DNA of 64,000 bases, taken from Psychromonas sp. SA13A. GTDB lineage: Bacteria; Pseudomonadota; Gammaproteobacteria; Enterobacterales; Psychromonadaceae. Location of the stretch: NCBI RefSeq assembly GCF_011378715.1, contig NZ_WTKU01000007.1, positions 140,148 through 204,147 of the forward strand. Direction: 5' to 3'. The notes beneath the pieces are model-generated. The model had not been told where the DNA came from. It did not search any database and was given only the letters and a program-made list of their open reading frames with translations. Shown in pieces: positions 54,018-62,779 of this stretch. Both the position numbers and the translations under genes were made by a program. Numbering within the stretch: the stretch's first letter is position 1; every line of letters starts with the position of its first letter.

Positions 54018-54107
54018 TTATTCTTTATCTTGCTTTTCTTGTTGTTCTTCTTGTTTCTTTTTATCTTCTTCATGACCCGAACCGCCACATCCACCACAAC
54101 AACTCAT
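54018..54107 (-). CDS. CCGG-motif small peptide (29 residues)
   Basis: A 29-residue peptide starting MSCCGGCGGSGHEED, the rest being Lys, Gln, Glu and Asp. GGAGATAAAAT lies before the ATG. The three cysteines in CCGGCGG resemble a family of small CCGSCG-type proteins of unknown role that accompany respiratory genes in marine gammaproteobacteria. It follows nnrS by 87 bases on the same strand and is probably in the nsrR-nnrS unit. The motif could bind a metal or an iron-sulfur cluster. It is too short for usual gene finders. Confidence 0.65.
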   Translation of the reverse strand: MSCCGGCGGSGHEEDKKKQEEQQEKQDKE

Positions 54108-54194
54108 ATTTTATCTCCAATAGTTAATTTACTTGTTTAAATTTTATTTAGTTGAAACAACTTAAGGTGTGCTTCTTACCTTATAAGTCCTGAT

Positions 54195-55403
54195 TTAACG
54201 TGCTTTAGGGCGCAATAGAATAGGTGTGTAAATGACAACAAAACAGCCAAAACCAACTATCCATAAAGCCACGGTAAGTGATAGCACGTGGCTATAGTTG
54301 GCAATAAAGTACAGTCCAAATACGCGTACTACAAAGGCCAATATGATCGCGATAAATGCGATACTCATGGTTTTTCCAACTGCGATTATTCGTCCCGTAT
54401 GACCTAGCGAAACGCGAGAGATCATGCTCAAAATCATTGTTGCCATTGCGCCGATAGTAAGCGTATGGATAGCTTGAGAATGACTAACTAGGTAGGTAAT
54501 TTGTGATAAACCAAACATTAAGAGTCCAATCACGATACACCAATAACTAATATGGAGTGACCATACTAAGGGAGTTGATAAGGTCACTGAAAACTTCCAA
54601 CGGAATACACGTATTGCATGTATGACGCTGGTGGTAATAAATAACACTGCAACCAATAGAGCAGGGACATCAATCAATGTTGATGTTGCTAATGCAGCAA
54701 CGAAAATGGTGATTAGTATGCTAATCAGTGACAATTTTTCCAATAAGGGCAGTGCATCTACACGTGGAGTTTTTGTTCCATTAGCAGTGAACATAGGGAA
54801 TACTCTACCGCCCATAATACACATCACTAAGGTAATTAATAACACCATAAAGGTAGCTGCCTGTCCCATCAGTATTGGATTGTTAGTGATGGCACTGTAA
54901 TGTGTGATCAGGTTAGTAATGGCCATGATCAGTAAAATTGGAATAAACATTAAATTCCGCCACAATTTCGTTTTAACGATAGGTATCGCTAAAGCTAAGG
55001 CTGATAATGGTAAAAATAAGGCATCCAGGGTAATAATTAACGTGTGCGGTAATTGATCTGGGAAAAAGAATGCAATACGCGCTAATAACCATAAAATGAC
55101 CAGAGCACCTAACCCTTTACCATGCAAACTGCGTACACCACTCCAATTTTGCACTGCGGTTAACAGGAACCCAACAATAACCGTGGTCGCGAAGGCAAAT
55201 AACATTTCATGCATATGCCACCAAAGACTACCTCCAAATAACCTAATGTTCAGATTACCGGTTAATATCCCATTCCAAACAAGTAAGCTGATCATGCTAA
55301 ATATGGCTGCAAATAAAAATAAAGGACGAAATGCAAATTCAAGAAAAGCAATGGGTTGATTAGCCGCACGGCTATTATCATTTGGATCTGTTATTTTAAT
55401 CAT
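54195..55403 (-). CDS. nnrS: NnrS-family membrane protein
   Basis: A 402-residue protein with about twelve membrane helices. The N-terminus FAFRPLFLFAAIFSMISLLVW and SLWWHMHEMLFAFATTVIVGFLLTAVQNW have the family's His residues, the latter being probable haem or copper ligands; later helices add HTLTIGAMATMILSMISRVSLGHTGR. NnrS proteins protect cells against nitric oxide or metal-nitrosyl damage and are usually under NsrR control. It is 91 bases downstream of nsrR on the same strand. Confidence 0.93.
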   Translation of the reverse strand: MIKITDPNDNSRAANQPIAFLEFAFRPLFLFAAIFSMISLLVWNGILTGNLNIRLFGGSLWWHMHEMLFAFATTVIVGFLLTAVQNWSGVRSLHGKGLGALVILWLLARIAFFFPDQLPHTLIITLDALFLPLSALALAIPIVKTKLWRNLMFIPILLIMAITNLITHYSAITNNPILMGQAATFMVLLITLVMCIMGGRVFPMFTANGTKTPRVDALPLLEKLSLISILITIFVAALATSTLIDVPALLVAVLFITTSVIHAIRVFRWKFSVTLSTPLVWSLHISYWCIVIGLLMFGLSQITYLVSHSQAIHTLTIGAMATMILSMISRVSLGHTGRIIAVGKTMSIAFIAIILAFVVRVFGLYFIANYSHVLSLTVALWIVGFGCFVVIYTPILLRPKAR

Positions 55404-55494
55404 GGCATATCACCGTTAGTATTTTCTTGTTAATTGTAATTTATTGATTGAGAGTTAATAACTTTTCAAACTCGCTAGACAGCTTTAAATAGTC

Positions 55495-55938
55495 TTAGAT
55501 AACTTTAATTGCTAACAGATCAGCTAACTTTCCTTGTTGTTTTGGTCCTACAAGGTCACTCAATGTATAAGCATCTAAGGTAGAAAAAAAGTTCTCCTGT
55601 GCTTCTGCAAAAATATTTTTCAATTGGCAACTTGGTGTTATCACACATTGGTTGTCAGTCCCAAAACACTCCACTAGTTTATTTTTGTCTTCTATTTCAC
55701 GTACTAATTGCCCAATGTTGATTTGCTCAGCAGGGCGATTTAATTTTATGCCGCCATTTTTTCCACGCGTTGCTAATAAATAACCCTGTTGATTAAGTTG
55801 TTGCACAATTTTCATCAAATGGTTTTTTGAAATACCGTAACTGTTGGCTATTTCGCTAATGGTCGCTAATTGCTCTTGATGGATTGCTAGATAAATCAAG
55901 ACACGTAATGAATAGTCGGTATAACGCGTAATATGCAT
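55495..55938 (-). CDS. nsrR: Nitric-oxide-sensing Rrf2-family repressor
   Basis: A 147-residue Rrf2 regulator. The N-terminal winged helix is MHITRYTDYSLRVLIYLA with ISEIANSYGISKNHLMKIVQ and TRGKNGGIKL. The iron-sulfur cysteines are in the spacing C-x6-C-x5-C (ECFGTDNQCVITPSCQL) near residues 90-104. NsrR holds a cluster that is destroyed by nitric oxide, releasing repression. It precedes nnrS, and a 39-nt palindrome of NsrR type lies 12 bases before its start, so autoregulation is likely. Confidence 0.93.
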   Translation of the reverse strand: MHITRYTDYSLRVLIYLAIHQEQLATISEIANSYGISKNHLMKIVQQLNQQGYLLATRGKNGGIKLNRPAEQINIGQLVREIEDKNKLVECFGTDNQCVITPSCQLKNIFAEAQENFFSTLDAYTLSDLVGPKQQGKLADLLAIKVI

Positions 55939-55950
55939 ATAAAAACCTAT

Positions 55951-55989
55951 AAGACTTAAAGATGCATTTATTTTACATCTTTAAGTCTT
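55951..55989. promoter_or_regulatory. NsrR-type operator before nsrR
   Basis: AAGACTTAAAGATG (55951-55964) and CATCTTTAAGTCTT (55976-55989) are perfect 14-bp arms around an 11-nt AT-rich centre. The inner part AAGATGCATTTATTTTACAT resembles the NsrR consensus (two AAGATG-type half-sites). It overlaps the expected promoter of nsrR. Confidence 0.75.
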
Positions 55990-56250
55990 ACTGTAAATGT
56001 TTATTTTCATGAAATGTTTTTAAAGAAAAATTTTAGGGAGTCATTTTTAATTAGATAGGTGTAAACAAGTACTATTAAATTAACTCATTTGATATTTGAA
56101 TATTAATTTGTTGCTAATCAAGATGAAAAAATAAGCAAGTAGAAGTGTGCTGCTTTTATTGACCTGAATATGAACAGATAACGGGTATAAATTTATAATT
56201 GCCTACTGTAGAATCGCGTCTTTTCATTTTTTGCATGACTAGGAAATATA
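55990..56250. other. Intergenic region before the Hsp70-like gene
   Basis: About 260 AT-rich bases between nsrR (-) and yegD (+). ACTAGGAAATATA holds the ribosome site. No further symmetry was noted. Confidence 0.35.
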
Positions 56251-57588
56251 ATGCCATCTGATTTTATTGGAATTGATTTTGGGACAAGTAATTGTGCCGT
56301 AGCCGCACTTGTTAACGATCAACCTACCTTGATCGTTGTCGATGAAAACAGTGACAATCCTTACAAAATACGTTCTGCTATTTATCTTGCACATGATGAG
56401 TCTGGCGCTGATAGCCATGATGCTAAAGCAAATGAACAAACACTCAACGAAATGTTAGCTGCGGGCGAAATTTTATTTGGGGAGCAGGGCTTTAATGCTT
56501 TTTTACAAACTCCGCATGAAGGGCGTTATGTGAATAGCCCGAAGAACTTCTTAGGGGCTAAGATACCGAAACGTTTATTAGATAGCTTTGAAACTTTAGT
56601 GGTACGATTTCTTTCCTATTTAAAAAAATGCGCAGAGAAACAACTTGATATAAGTATTAATAAAGTTGTCATTGCGCGTCCTGTGAATTATCACTCCACC
56701 ATGGGCGAGTTAGGCAATAAGCAAGCCGAAGCTTTAATGTTGCGTGCCGCAAATAAAGTCGGATTTGTAGAAGTTGAATTTATTCATGAACCTTTGGCTG
56801 CTGCTTATCACTTTGAACAGAAAATACAGAAGCCTACACAAGCGATGGTGGTGGATCTCGGCGGCGGTACATCCGATGTTACCTTCTGTTTATTAAGTCA
56901 GGAAAATGCTGAAAAACTAGATCGTGACGAAGATATTCATTCAACACAAGGTATTCGCCAAGGTGGAATTGTTTGCGATAAATTATTAGCTAGTGGCATT
57001 GTTTCGCCTCTATTTGGACGAGGTGGACGCACTGATAATGGAAAAGCGATCCCTAATATGTTGTTCTCTGGGGTTTATGACATTGATAATATTCCATTGA
57101 TGAGTGACTTTTACTCGCCAGCACGAAGCAAATCAATCGCTGAATATATTTATCAAAGCCAAGATCCATTGCCTTTAATGCGCTTGCAACGGGTACAAAA
57201 ACAACGACTGACGCATCAATTAATGCATGCAATAGAGTTGTCTAAAATAAAACTGAGTGATAAACAACAAACACAATTATCGTTATCGTTTATTGAGAGT
57301 ACATTGCACTTAGATATAGAGCGCGAACAAGTTGCTGAAACTATGGATAATTGGCTTGATAAAATGTTTGTGATGATTGATGACACAATAAAACAAGCAC
57401 AACAAATACCTGAAATAATCTATTTAACGGGTGGCATGGGGTTATCTCCGTTAGTTCAACAAGCACTGACACAGCGTTTCCCTGATGTGGATATTTCTGT
57501 CGCTGATGCATTTAGCTCGGTTGTATTTGGAGCGCTGCTAAAAGCAAAACGTTTGTTTTCTGGAACTAGTCAGAGCGTTGCTATTTAA
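56251..57588 (+). CDS. yegD: Hsp70-family chaperone-like protein, YegD type
   Basis: A 445-residue protein with the actin-like ATPase fold of Hsp70. The phosphate-binding loops are IGIDFGTSNCAVA near the start and MVVDLGGGTSDVT in the middle; the late IIYLTGGMGLSPLVQQAL is the adenosine segment. It ends before a substrate-binding domain would start, as in E. coli YegD, whose role is unknown. AGGAAATATA precedes the ATG. It has its own terminator. Confidence 0.92.
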   Translation: MPSDFIGIDFGTSNCAVAALVNDQPTLIVVDENSDNPYKIRSAIYLAHDESGADSHDAKANEQTLNEMLAAGEILFGEQGFNAFLQTPHEGRYVNSPKNFLGAKIPKRLLDSFETLVVRFLSYLKKCAEKQLDISINKVVIARPVNYHSTMGELGNKQAEALMLRAANKVGFVEVEFIHEPLAAAYHFEQKIQKPTQAMVVDLGGGTSDVTFCLLSQENAEKLDRDEDIHSTQGIRQGGIVCDKLLASGIVSPLFGRGGRTDNGKAIPNMLFSGVYDIDNIPLMSDFYSPARSKSIAEYIYQSQDPLPLMRLQRVQKQRLTHQLMHAIELSKIKLSDKQQTQLSLSFIESTLHLDIEREQVAETMDNWLDKMFVMIDDTIKQAQQIPEIIYLTGGMGLSPLVQQALTQRFPDVDISVADAFSSVVFGALLKAKRLFSGTSQSVAI

Positions 57589-57691
57589 GCCTATTTCTTC
57601 GTTGAAAAATGCTCATTTAAACGACTAAATCCCGCTTTTCCTATTGAGCTAAGCATAAATAGCTTAACTCTGAGCATTTACTATTTATTTG

Positions 57692-57738
57692 CTAAACTGC
57701 CACCCGATTTTAATAGGGTGCAGTTTAGTTATTATTTT
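57692..57738 (+). terminator. Probable terminator of yegD
   Basis: CTAAACTGCCACCC (57692-57705) pairs with GGGTGCAGTTTAG (57716-57728) with one bulged C and a 10-nt loop, followed by a T-rich tract (TTATTATTTTA). Confidence 0.75.
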
Positions 57739-58073
57739 ATTAAGTGATACTTTTTCTTTGAATGATCAACGACAATATTAAATACATTGTCTTAATGTAT
57801 ACCTTTTAGGTAGTTTTCTTATACTTAATTAGTATATTTATATTATTTACATTAATTAATGACTGTTGATTTTTGTTAGAATTCAATAGTAAAAATTCGA
57901 ATTGTAAAACAAATGTTATATAAAGTTGATTGCTTGTTAGCGAATTCATTAATGTAATAAGTGAATCAGCAAATAAAGCAACAAGTATTGTTATAAATTT
58001 GTAATTACAGTTCAACGAAAATAAATACTTAAAGAAATAAGTAAATAAATAATTTAAAAGTTAAGGAATAACT
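57739..58073. other. Intergenic region before the PEP-CTERM gene
   Basis: About 335 very AT-rich bases. No ORF with support. TTAAGGAATAACT at its right end is the ribosome site of the next gene. Confidence 0.35.
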
Positions 58074-58796
58074 ATGAAATTAACGCACTGGATTGCACTA
58101 ACCCTTTCTGCTGCCATGATGCCACTTGCATCGGCAACGACGATTACATTTGATGATTTAAGCAACGGAGACATTGTTAATAGTCAGTATAGCGCCCAAT
58201 ATGGCGTGACTTTTAACGGTACTAACGTCGCCAGAAATACAGATAATGTAGCTGTAGCGTTTGATACATCACTACTTAATACGCTAGATCCTGATTTACA
58301 ATCTCCATTTATTAATGTTAATCAAATTAACCAACTTAATTTGGGCATCGCTAACCCGGGAAATGTATTAATCATTCATGAAAATGAAGCGTCTTGTAAT
58401 GCAACTTCTTGTGCTAATCCAGATGATGAAGGAAAGCGTCCAAGTGGTTTTTTTAGTATTGATTTTGAAAATAGTGTGACACTAAACAGCTTAGATTTTT
58501 TTGATACTGAAAAAGAAGAAGCGACACAAAATAATGCTATCCACTTATATGGTTTAAATGGTGTTGAAATTAACCCTGGTCAATTTAATACACTCGGAAC
58601 GGGTGGAGATAATACTTGGGACCGTTTAATCTTTGATATTGCTGACGTTTACTCTGTTGAGATACATCTTAACGGTTCAGGAGCGATTAGTAACCTTGAT
58701 TTTACGGCGACTGCTATCCCTGAACCCTCTACTTTTGCTGTTTTAGGTTTGGCGTTATTAGGATTTGCTGGTGCGTCGCGCCGTAAAACTAAATAA
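58074..58796 (+). CDS. PEP-CTERM sorting-signal protein
   Basis: A 240-residue secreted protein with a signal peptide (about residues 1-21, ending ASA). A beta-rich body holds a Cys pair (ASCNATSCANPDDEGKRPSG). The C-terminal sorting signal has PEPS (residues about 215-218), a hydrophobic helix (FAVLGLALLGFAGA) and a basic end (SRRKTK). The signal is the target of an exosortase (EpsH/XrtA type), which is linked to exopolysaccharide export; no exosortase gene is in the window. The function is unknown; proteins of this type often act in matrix or floc formation. Confidence 0.85.
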   Translation: MKLTHWIALTLSAAMMPLASATTITFDDLSNGDIVNSQYSAQYGVTFNGTNVARNTDNVAVAFDTSLLNTLDPDLQSPFINVNQINQLNLGIANPGNVLIIHENEASCNATSCANPDDEGKRPSGFFSIDFENSVTLNSLDFFDTEKEEATQNNAIHLYGLNGVEINPGQFNTLGTGGDNTWDRLIFDIADVYSVEIHLNGSGAISNLDFTATAIPEPSTFAVLGLALLGFAGASRRKTK

Positions 58797-58890
58797 GCTA
58801 AATAAACTTAAAGCTAATTAAAAACTAAGTTAAATCAGATATTAGAATCTTGTATCTACAAATTATTTAGCACAAAGCATAAGATTATTA

Positions 58891-58917
58891 AAAAAGGTCA
58901 CTCAGGTGACCTTTTTT
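58891..58917 (+). terminator. Rho-independent terminator of the PEP-CTERM gene
   Basis: AAAAAGGTCAC (58891-58901) pairs with GTGACCTTTTT (58906-58916) over 11 bp with a TCAG loop and a T run. Confidence 0.9.
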
Positions 58918-59288
58918 GTTTTTGCTATTTAATGCCACTGCTTTAACACAGAACCTTTCTGTTATTGAACCTTTCTCTTATAAACCTTTTTTATAATACT
59001 AATACAAATTTAACCTGTATCTAGCTAAAGCTTGCCTGTCCTATACCCCTCAATATTATTACTCTTTCAACACTAAAATTGGTGCGCCCAGCGTCTTCTA
59101 TAATTACATAATATTGTGCATAACATTGGCTACGAGTAAGTTAGATATTTAAAAGGGCGGTTACTGACACATATAGCAAATTATAATGGGTAGGATCCCG
59201 CCCATTTGTTTTTTATTAAACCTTTTAAGAAACACTTCTTTAACATACATCGCTTGCTATCACTGAGTTTGCAACAAATTGGTAACAT

Positions 59289-59304
59289 TGGCTCGGCACT
59301 TGCT
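59289..59304 (+). promoter_or_regulatory. Sigma-54 type promoter of dctPQM
   Basis: TGGCTCGGCACTTGCT matches the -24/-12 consensus TGGC-N7-TTGC-W, with GG and GC at the right spacing. The start of transcription would be near 59315, about 77 bases before the dctP ATG. C4-dicarboxylate TRAP operons are often driven by RpoN with DctD. No dctBD genes are in the window. Confidence 0.6.
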
Positions 59305-59391
59305 ATATATGCTTTATGTAATGACTCAGTCGTTTTACATATTTTAAAAACAGCGCATTGTTGCGTACCAATATGGATATAGGAGCTCAAA

Positions 59392-60390
59392 ATGTTTAAA
59401 AAATTAACCGTTATTTCTCTATGTAGTGCTGCACTTTTAAGTAGTGTTAATGCTTATGCTAATTGTGATGAAGGAGAAATGGTGATCAAGTTTAGTCATG
59501 TTACTAACTCTGACAAGCATCCTAAGGGCGTAGCTGCTTCATTATTAGAGCAACGAGTGAATGCAGAAATGAATGGTAAAGCTTGTATGCAAGTTTTCCC
59601 TAACTCAACACTTTACGATGATAACCAAGTATTAGAAGCGCTGTTAAATGGAGATGTACAACTAGCCGCTCCTTCTTTATCTAAGTTTGAAAAAATCACT
59701 AAGAAATATCGACTCTTTGATTTGCCGTTTTTATTCGACGATGTTGCTGCTGTTGATAGATTTCAGAACTCTGAAGCGGGCGATAAGTTAAAAAATGCGA
59801 TGAATCGTCGTGGCCTTAAAGGCTTAGAGTTTTGGCATAACGGTATGAAACAAATGTCGGCGAATAAACCTTTGTTATTACCAAGTGATGCTAAAGGGCT
59901 TAAGTTCCGTGTACAAGCTTCTGATGTGTTAGTGGCACAATTTGAACAACTAGGTGCGAATCCTCAAAAAATGTCTTTTAAAGAAGTTTACGGTGGTTTG
60001 CAAACTAAAGTTATCGATGGTCAGGAAAATACGTGGTCTAACACTTACGGTAAAAAATTCTTTGAAGTTCAAGATGGCGTTACAGAAACGAATCACGGTA
60101 TTTTAGACTACTTAGTTGTGACATCTGGCGATTGGTGGGACAACCTACCTGACGATATTCGTACTCAGTTAGGCACCATTTTAAAAGAAGTGACTGAAGT
60201 GAGAAATGCTGAGTCAACTATGGTGAATGAAGCTAATAAACAAAATATCATCAAAGCCGGTGGCGTAGTACGTACTCTAACACCTGAGCAACGTGGTGAA
60301 TGGGTTACTGCTCTTAAACCTGTTTGGAAAAAGTTTGAAAAAGATATCGGTAGTGACTTACTTGAAGCTGCTCAAGCCGCTAACCAATAA
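59392..60390 (+). CDS. dctP: TRAP C4-dicarboxylate-binding protein
   Basis: A 332-residue periplasmic protein with a signal peptide (about 1-23, ending NAYA). The mature protein begins CDEGEMVIKFSHVTNSDKHP. Features are DLPFLFDD, GLKFRVQASDVL with the Arg that holds the carboxylate, and KVIDGQENTWSNTYGKKF, as in DctP that binds succinate, malate or fumarate. It is the first gene of a canonical P-Q-M operon with a 133-base gap before dctQ that holds a strong hairpin. TAGGAGC precedes the ATG. Confidence 0.95.
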   Translation: MFKKLTVISLCSAALLSSVNAYANCDEGEMVIKFSHVTNSDKHPKGVAASLLEQRVNAEMNGKACMQVFPNSTLYDDNQVLEALLNGDVQLAAPSLSKFEKITKKYRLFDLPFLFDDVAAVDRFQNSEAGDKLKNAMNRRGLKGLEFWHNGMKQMSANKPLLLPSDAKGLKFRVQASDVLVAQFEQLGANPQKMSFKEVYGGLQTKVIDGQENTWSNTYGKKFFEVQDGVTETNHGILDYLVVTSGDWWDNLPDDIRTQLGTILKEVTEVRNAESTMVNEANKQNIIKAGGVVRTLTPEQRGEWVTALKPVWKKFEKDIGSDLLEAAQAANQ

Positions 60391-60400
60391 TATTAACTGT

Positions 60401-60440
60401 TTAAGCACTGTTTACCATTGTTAGGTAGGCAGTGCCTTAA
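60401..60440 (+). repeat. Hairpin in the dctP-dctQ gap
   Basis: TTAAGCACTGTTTACC (60401-60416) pairs with GGTAGGCAGTGCCTTAA (60424-60440), with one bulge and two G-U pairs. It lies just after dctP and lacks a long T tract, so it may protect the dctP mRNA end or cause partial termination. Confidence 0.65.
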
Positions 60441-60523
60441 TTAACAGTACAGGTTAACAATATAACTTAAGTTAATAAAAATAATAAAAAGCACAGTAAG
60501 TTAAAGGTAAAGGAGTAAGGCAG

Positions 60524-61237
60524 ATGGAAAAGGGAATTTTAACCCGAATAGGCAAAATGACTGATTATATGGAAGAAACCCTAATCGCAGCATTTTTAGG
60601 GTTAATGACATTACTAACTTTTGCAAATGTAGTAGTACGTTACGTATTTAACGACAATATTTTATGGGCACTTGAGCTAACTGTATTTATGTTTGCTTGG
60701 ATGGTCTTAGTAGGTGCCTCTTATGGCATTAAAAAACATTTTCACATTGGTGTTGATGTTGTTATCAATATTGCGCCAAAGGGTTTAAGAAAGACATTTG
60801 CCTTGGTCTCTGTATTCTTCTGTTTATTCTTTTCTGTTTCATTATTAATTGGTTCTTGGAATTATTGGGTGCCTTTTATTACTGACCGAGCTTGGTATGA
60901 GACGGAAGATATTCCAATGCCTGACATCTTACAGTTTCTTTCAGGTTGGTTTAATGAAGGAGAGCGATACGAAAGACTACCTCGATTTATTCCTTACTTT
61001 GCATTGCCTTTAGGTATGGCATTAATGACGTTCAGATTCTTGCAAATCACTTGGTTAATTATGACTAATAAATTAGACCGTATGATTGCCAGTCATGAAG
61101 CTGAAGAACAACTAGATGAGTTTCATCAAGAACAAGACAATATTGAACTCAATCAAATTAAGCAAAGCGTTGCCAACAAAAGCAATGAGAAAAAAAATAA
61201 AACAGAAAAAGCGAATGTTAACAAGGAGAGTAACTAA
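60524..61237 (+). CDS. dctQ: TRAP transporter small permease
   Basis: A 237-residue membrane protein with four helices (about 20-41, 49-68, 87-107 and 165-186) and the DctQ pattern VVVRYVFNDNILWALELTVFMFAWMVLVGASYGIKKHFHIGVDV. There is a larger loop before helix 4 (about 120-155) and a long charged cytoplasmic tail (about 197-237, very Lys/Glu/Asn-rich) that many DctQ proteins lack. It overlaps the ATG of dctM (TAATG). Confidence 0.92.
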   Translation: MEKGILTRIGKMTDYMEETLIAAFLGLMTLLTFANVVVRYVFNDNILWALELTVFMFAWMVLVGASYGIKKHFHIGVDVVINIAPKGLRKTFALVSVFFCLFFSVSLLIGSWNYWVPFITDRAWYETEDIPMPDILQFLSGWFNEGERYERLPRFIPYFALPLGMALMTFRFLQITWLIMTNKLDRMIASHEAEEQLDEFHQEQDNIELNQIKQSVANKSNEKKNKTEKANVNKESN

Positions 61238-62610
61238 TGGCTATGTTAATGCTTTTTATTATGGTGATTGCATTGATGATCATCGGCGTGCCTATTGCGA
61301 TTTCGTTAGGTGCATCAAGTATCGTCTTTTTGATGGTGCATTCTGACGCATCACTAGCGTCTATCGCACAAACATTACTTAATGCGTTTACTGGTCATTA
61401 TACTTTATTGGCGATCCCTTTCTTCATTCTTGCTTCTAGCTTTATGGCGACGGGTGGTGTAGCTAAACGTATTATTCGATTTGCAATTGCACTGGTTGGG
61501 TCATTACGTGGTGGTTTAGCCATGGCATCCGTTGTTGCTTGTATGATGTTTGCTGCTTTATCTGGATCTTCACCCGCAACGGTAGTGGCAATCGGTGGTA
61601 TTGTTATTGCTGGTATGGTCAAAAATGGTTACACCAAAGAGTTTGCTGCAGGGGTTATTTGTAATGCTGGTACGTTAGGTATTCTGATTCCACCTTCAAT
61701 AGTTATGGTTGTTTATGCAGCTGCAACCGATGTATCCGTTGGTCGCATGTTCTTAGGTGGCGTTATTCCTGGCCTGTTAGCCGGAGTAATGCTGATGATC
61801 GCCATTTATATTTATGCGCGTTATAAGAACATTCCTGCACAACCTTTTGTTGGTTGGGGCGAAGTGTTCAATTCTGCAAAAGATGCTGGTTGGGGATTAT
61901 TACTGATTGTTATTATCCTTGGTGGTATTTATGGTGGTATTTTTACACCGACTGAAGCTGCTGCTGTTGCCGCTGTGTATGCCTTTATTATTTCAAACTT
62001 TGTTTATAAGGATATGGGCCCATTAGCAGATAAGGAACCAGCAGAGAAAAAAGCCAAAGCATATTGGTTTAAAGCGATGCATGTATTCTGCCATGAAGAT
62101 ACGCGCAAGACGTTATATGATGCGGGTAAACTAACCATCATGTTGATGTTCATTGTTGCTAATGCGTTAATTCTTAAACATGTATTAACTGAAGAGCGTA
62201 TTCCACAAATGATAACAGAGTCAATGTTGTCAGCTGGTTTAGGTCCAATAGAATTCCTAATTGTCGTTAATCTATTATTATTGATTGGCGGCCAGTTTAT
62301 GGAGCCTTCTGGCTTATTGATTATTGTTGCACCTTTAGTGTTCCCGATTGCGATTGCATTAGGTATTGACCCGATTCACTTAGGCATCATGATGGTGGTA
62401 AATATGGAGATAGGGATGATAACTCCTCCCGTTGGTTTAAATCTCTTTGTAACGGCAGGGGTGGCCAAGCTGTCCATGATGAAAGTGGTCAAAGCCTCGT
62501 TACCATTAGTAGGGGTGATGTTCTTATTCTTAATGATTGTGACTTATGTACCTTGGGTTTCAACTTGGTTACCTAATATGATGATGGGACCTGAAATCGT
62601 CACCAAGTAG
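61237..62610 (+). CDS. dctM: TRAP transporter large permease
   Basis: A 457-residue membrane protein with about twelve helices. The features HYTLLAIPFFILASSFMATGG, SGSSPATVVAIGGI, LIPPSIVMVVYAAATDVSVG and late ITPPVGLNLFV are those of DctM. An insert of about 45 residues between helices (KDMGPLADKEPAEKKAKAYW and following) is larger than in the first operon's DctM. It is the ion-coupled transport subunit that works with dctP and dctQ. A strong hairpin and a terminator follow. Confidence 0.94.
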   Translation: MAMLMLFIMVIALMIIGVPIAISLGASSIVFLMVHSDASLASIAQTLLNAFTGHYTLLAIPFFILASSFMATGGVAKRIIRFAIALVGSLRGGLAMASVVACMMFAALSGSSPATVVAIGGIVIAGMVKNGYTKEFAAGVICNAGTLGILIPPSIVMVVYAAATDVSVGRMFLGGVIPGLLAGVMLMIAIYIYARYKNIPAQPFVGWGEVFNSAKDAGWGLLLIVIILGGIYGGIFTPTEAAAVAAVYAFIISNFVYKDMGPLADKEPAEKKAKAYWFKAMHVFCHEDTRKTLYDAGKLTIMLMFIVANALILKHVLTEERIPQMITESMLSAGLGPIEFLIVVNLLLLIGGQFMEPSGLLIIVAPLVFPIAIALGIDPIHLGIMMVVNMEIGMITPPVGLNLFVTAGVAKLSMMKVVKASLPLVGVMFLFLMIVTYVPWVSTWLPNMMMGPEIVTK

Positions 62611-62620
62611 AGAGTCAACT

Positions 62621-62654
62621 AGATTAGTGGCTGTTATAAAACAGTCACTAATCT
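62621..62654 (+). repeat. Strong hairpin after dctM
   Basis: AGATTAGTGGCTGTT (62621-62635) pairs with AACAGTCACTAATCT (62640-62654) over 15 bp with one G-U pair and an ATAA loop, ten bases after the stop. There is no T tract, so an mRNA-end stabiliser is more likely than a terminator. Confidence 0.7.
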
Positions 62655-62680
62655 ACATAACAAGTTAAAAAGTTTTAGTT

Positions 62681-62715
62681 GGTGCTGGTGGTTTATTTAC
62701 ATCAGCACCTTTTTT
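62681..62715 (+). terminator. Rho-independent terminator of dctPQM
   Basis: GGTGCTG (62681-62687) pairs with CAGCACC (62703-62709), with the inner TG/CA pairs after one mismatch, and runs into TTTTTT. Confidence 0.8.
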
Positions 62716-62779
62716 ATGCCCTAGGCTTTTATGCACAGACCTTTTTATACATAACACCTTTTATGAACAAGTATTCTGG

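Larger units (their letters stand above)
58797..59391. other. Intergenic region before the dctPQM operon
   Basis: About 600 bases. It holds the terminator of the PEP-CTERM gene and a sigma-54 type promoter (listed separately). A minus-strand frame at 59181-59390 is not supported. Confidence 0.4.

Noticed and set aside
59181..59390. 69-codon minus-strand ORF upstream of dctP
   Set aside because: It lies over the sigma-54 type promoter and has no family features or ribosome site.
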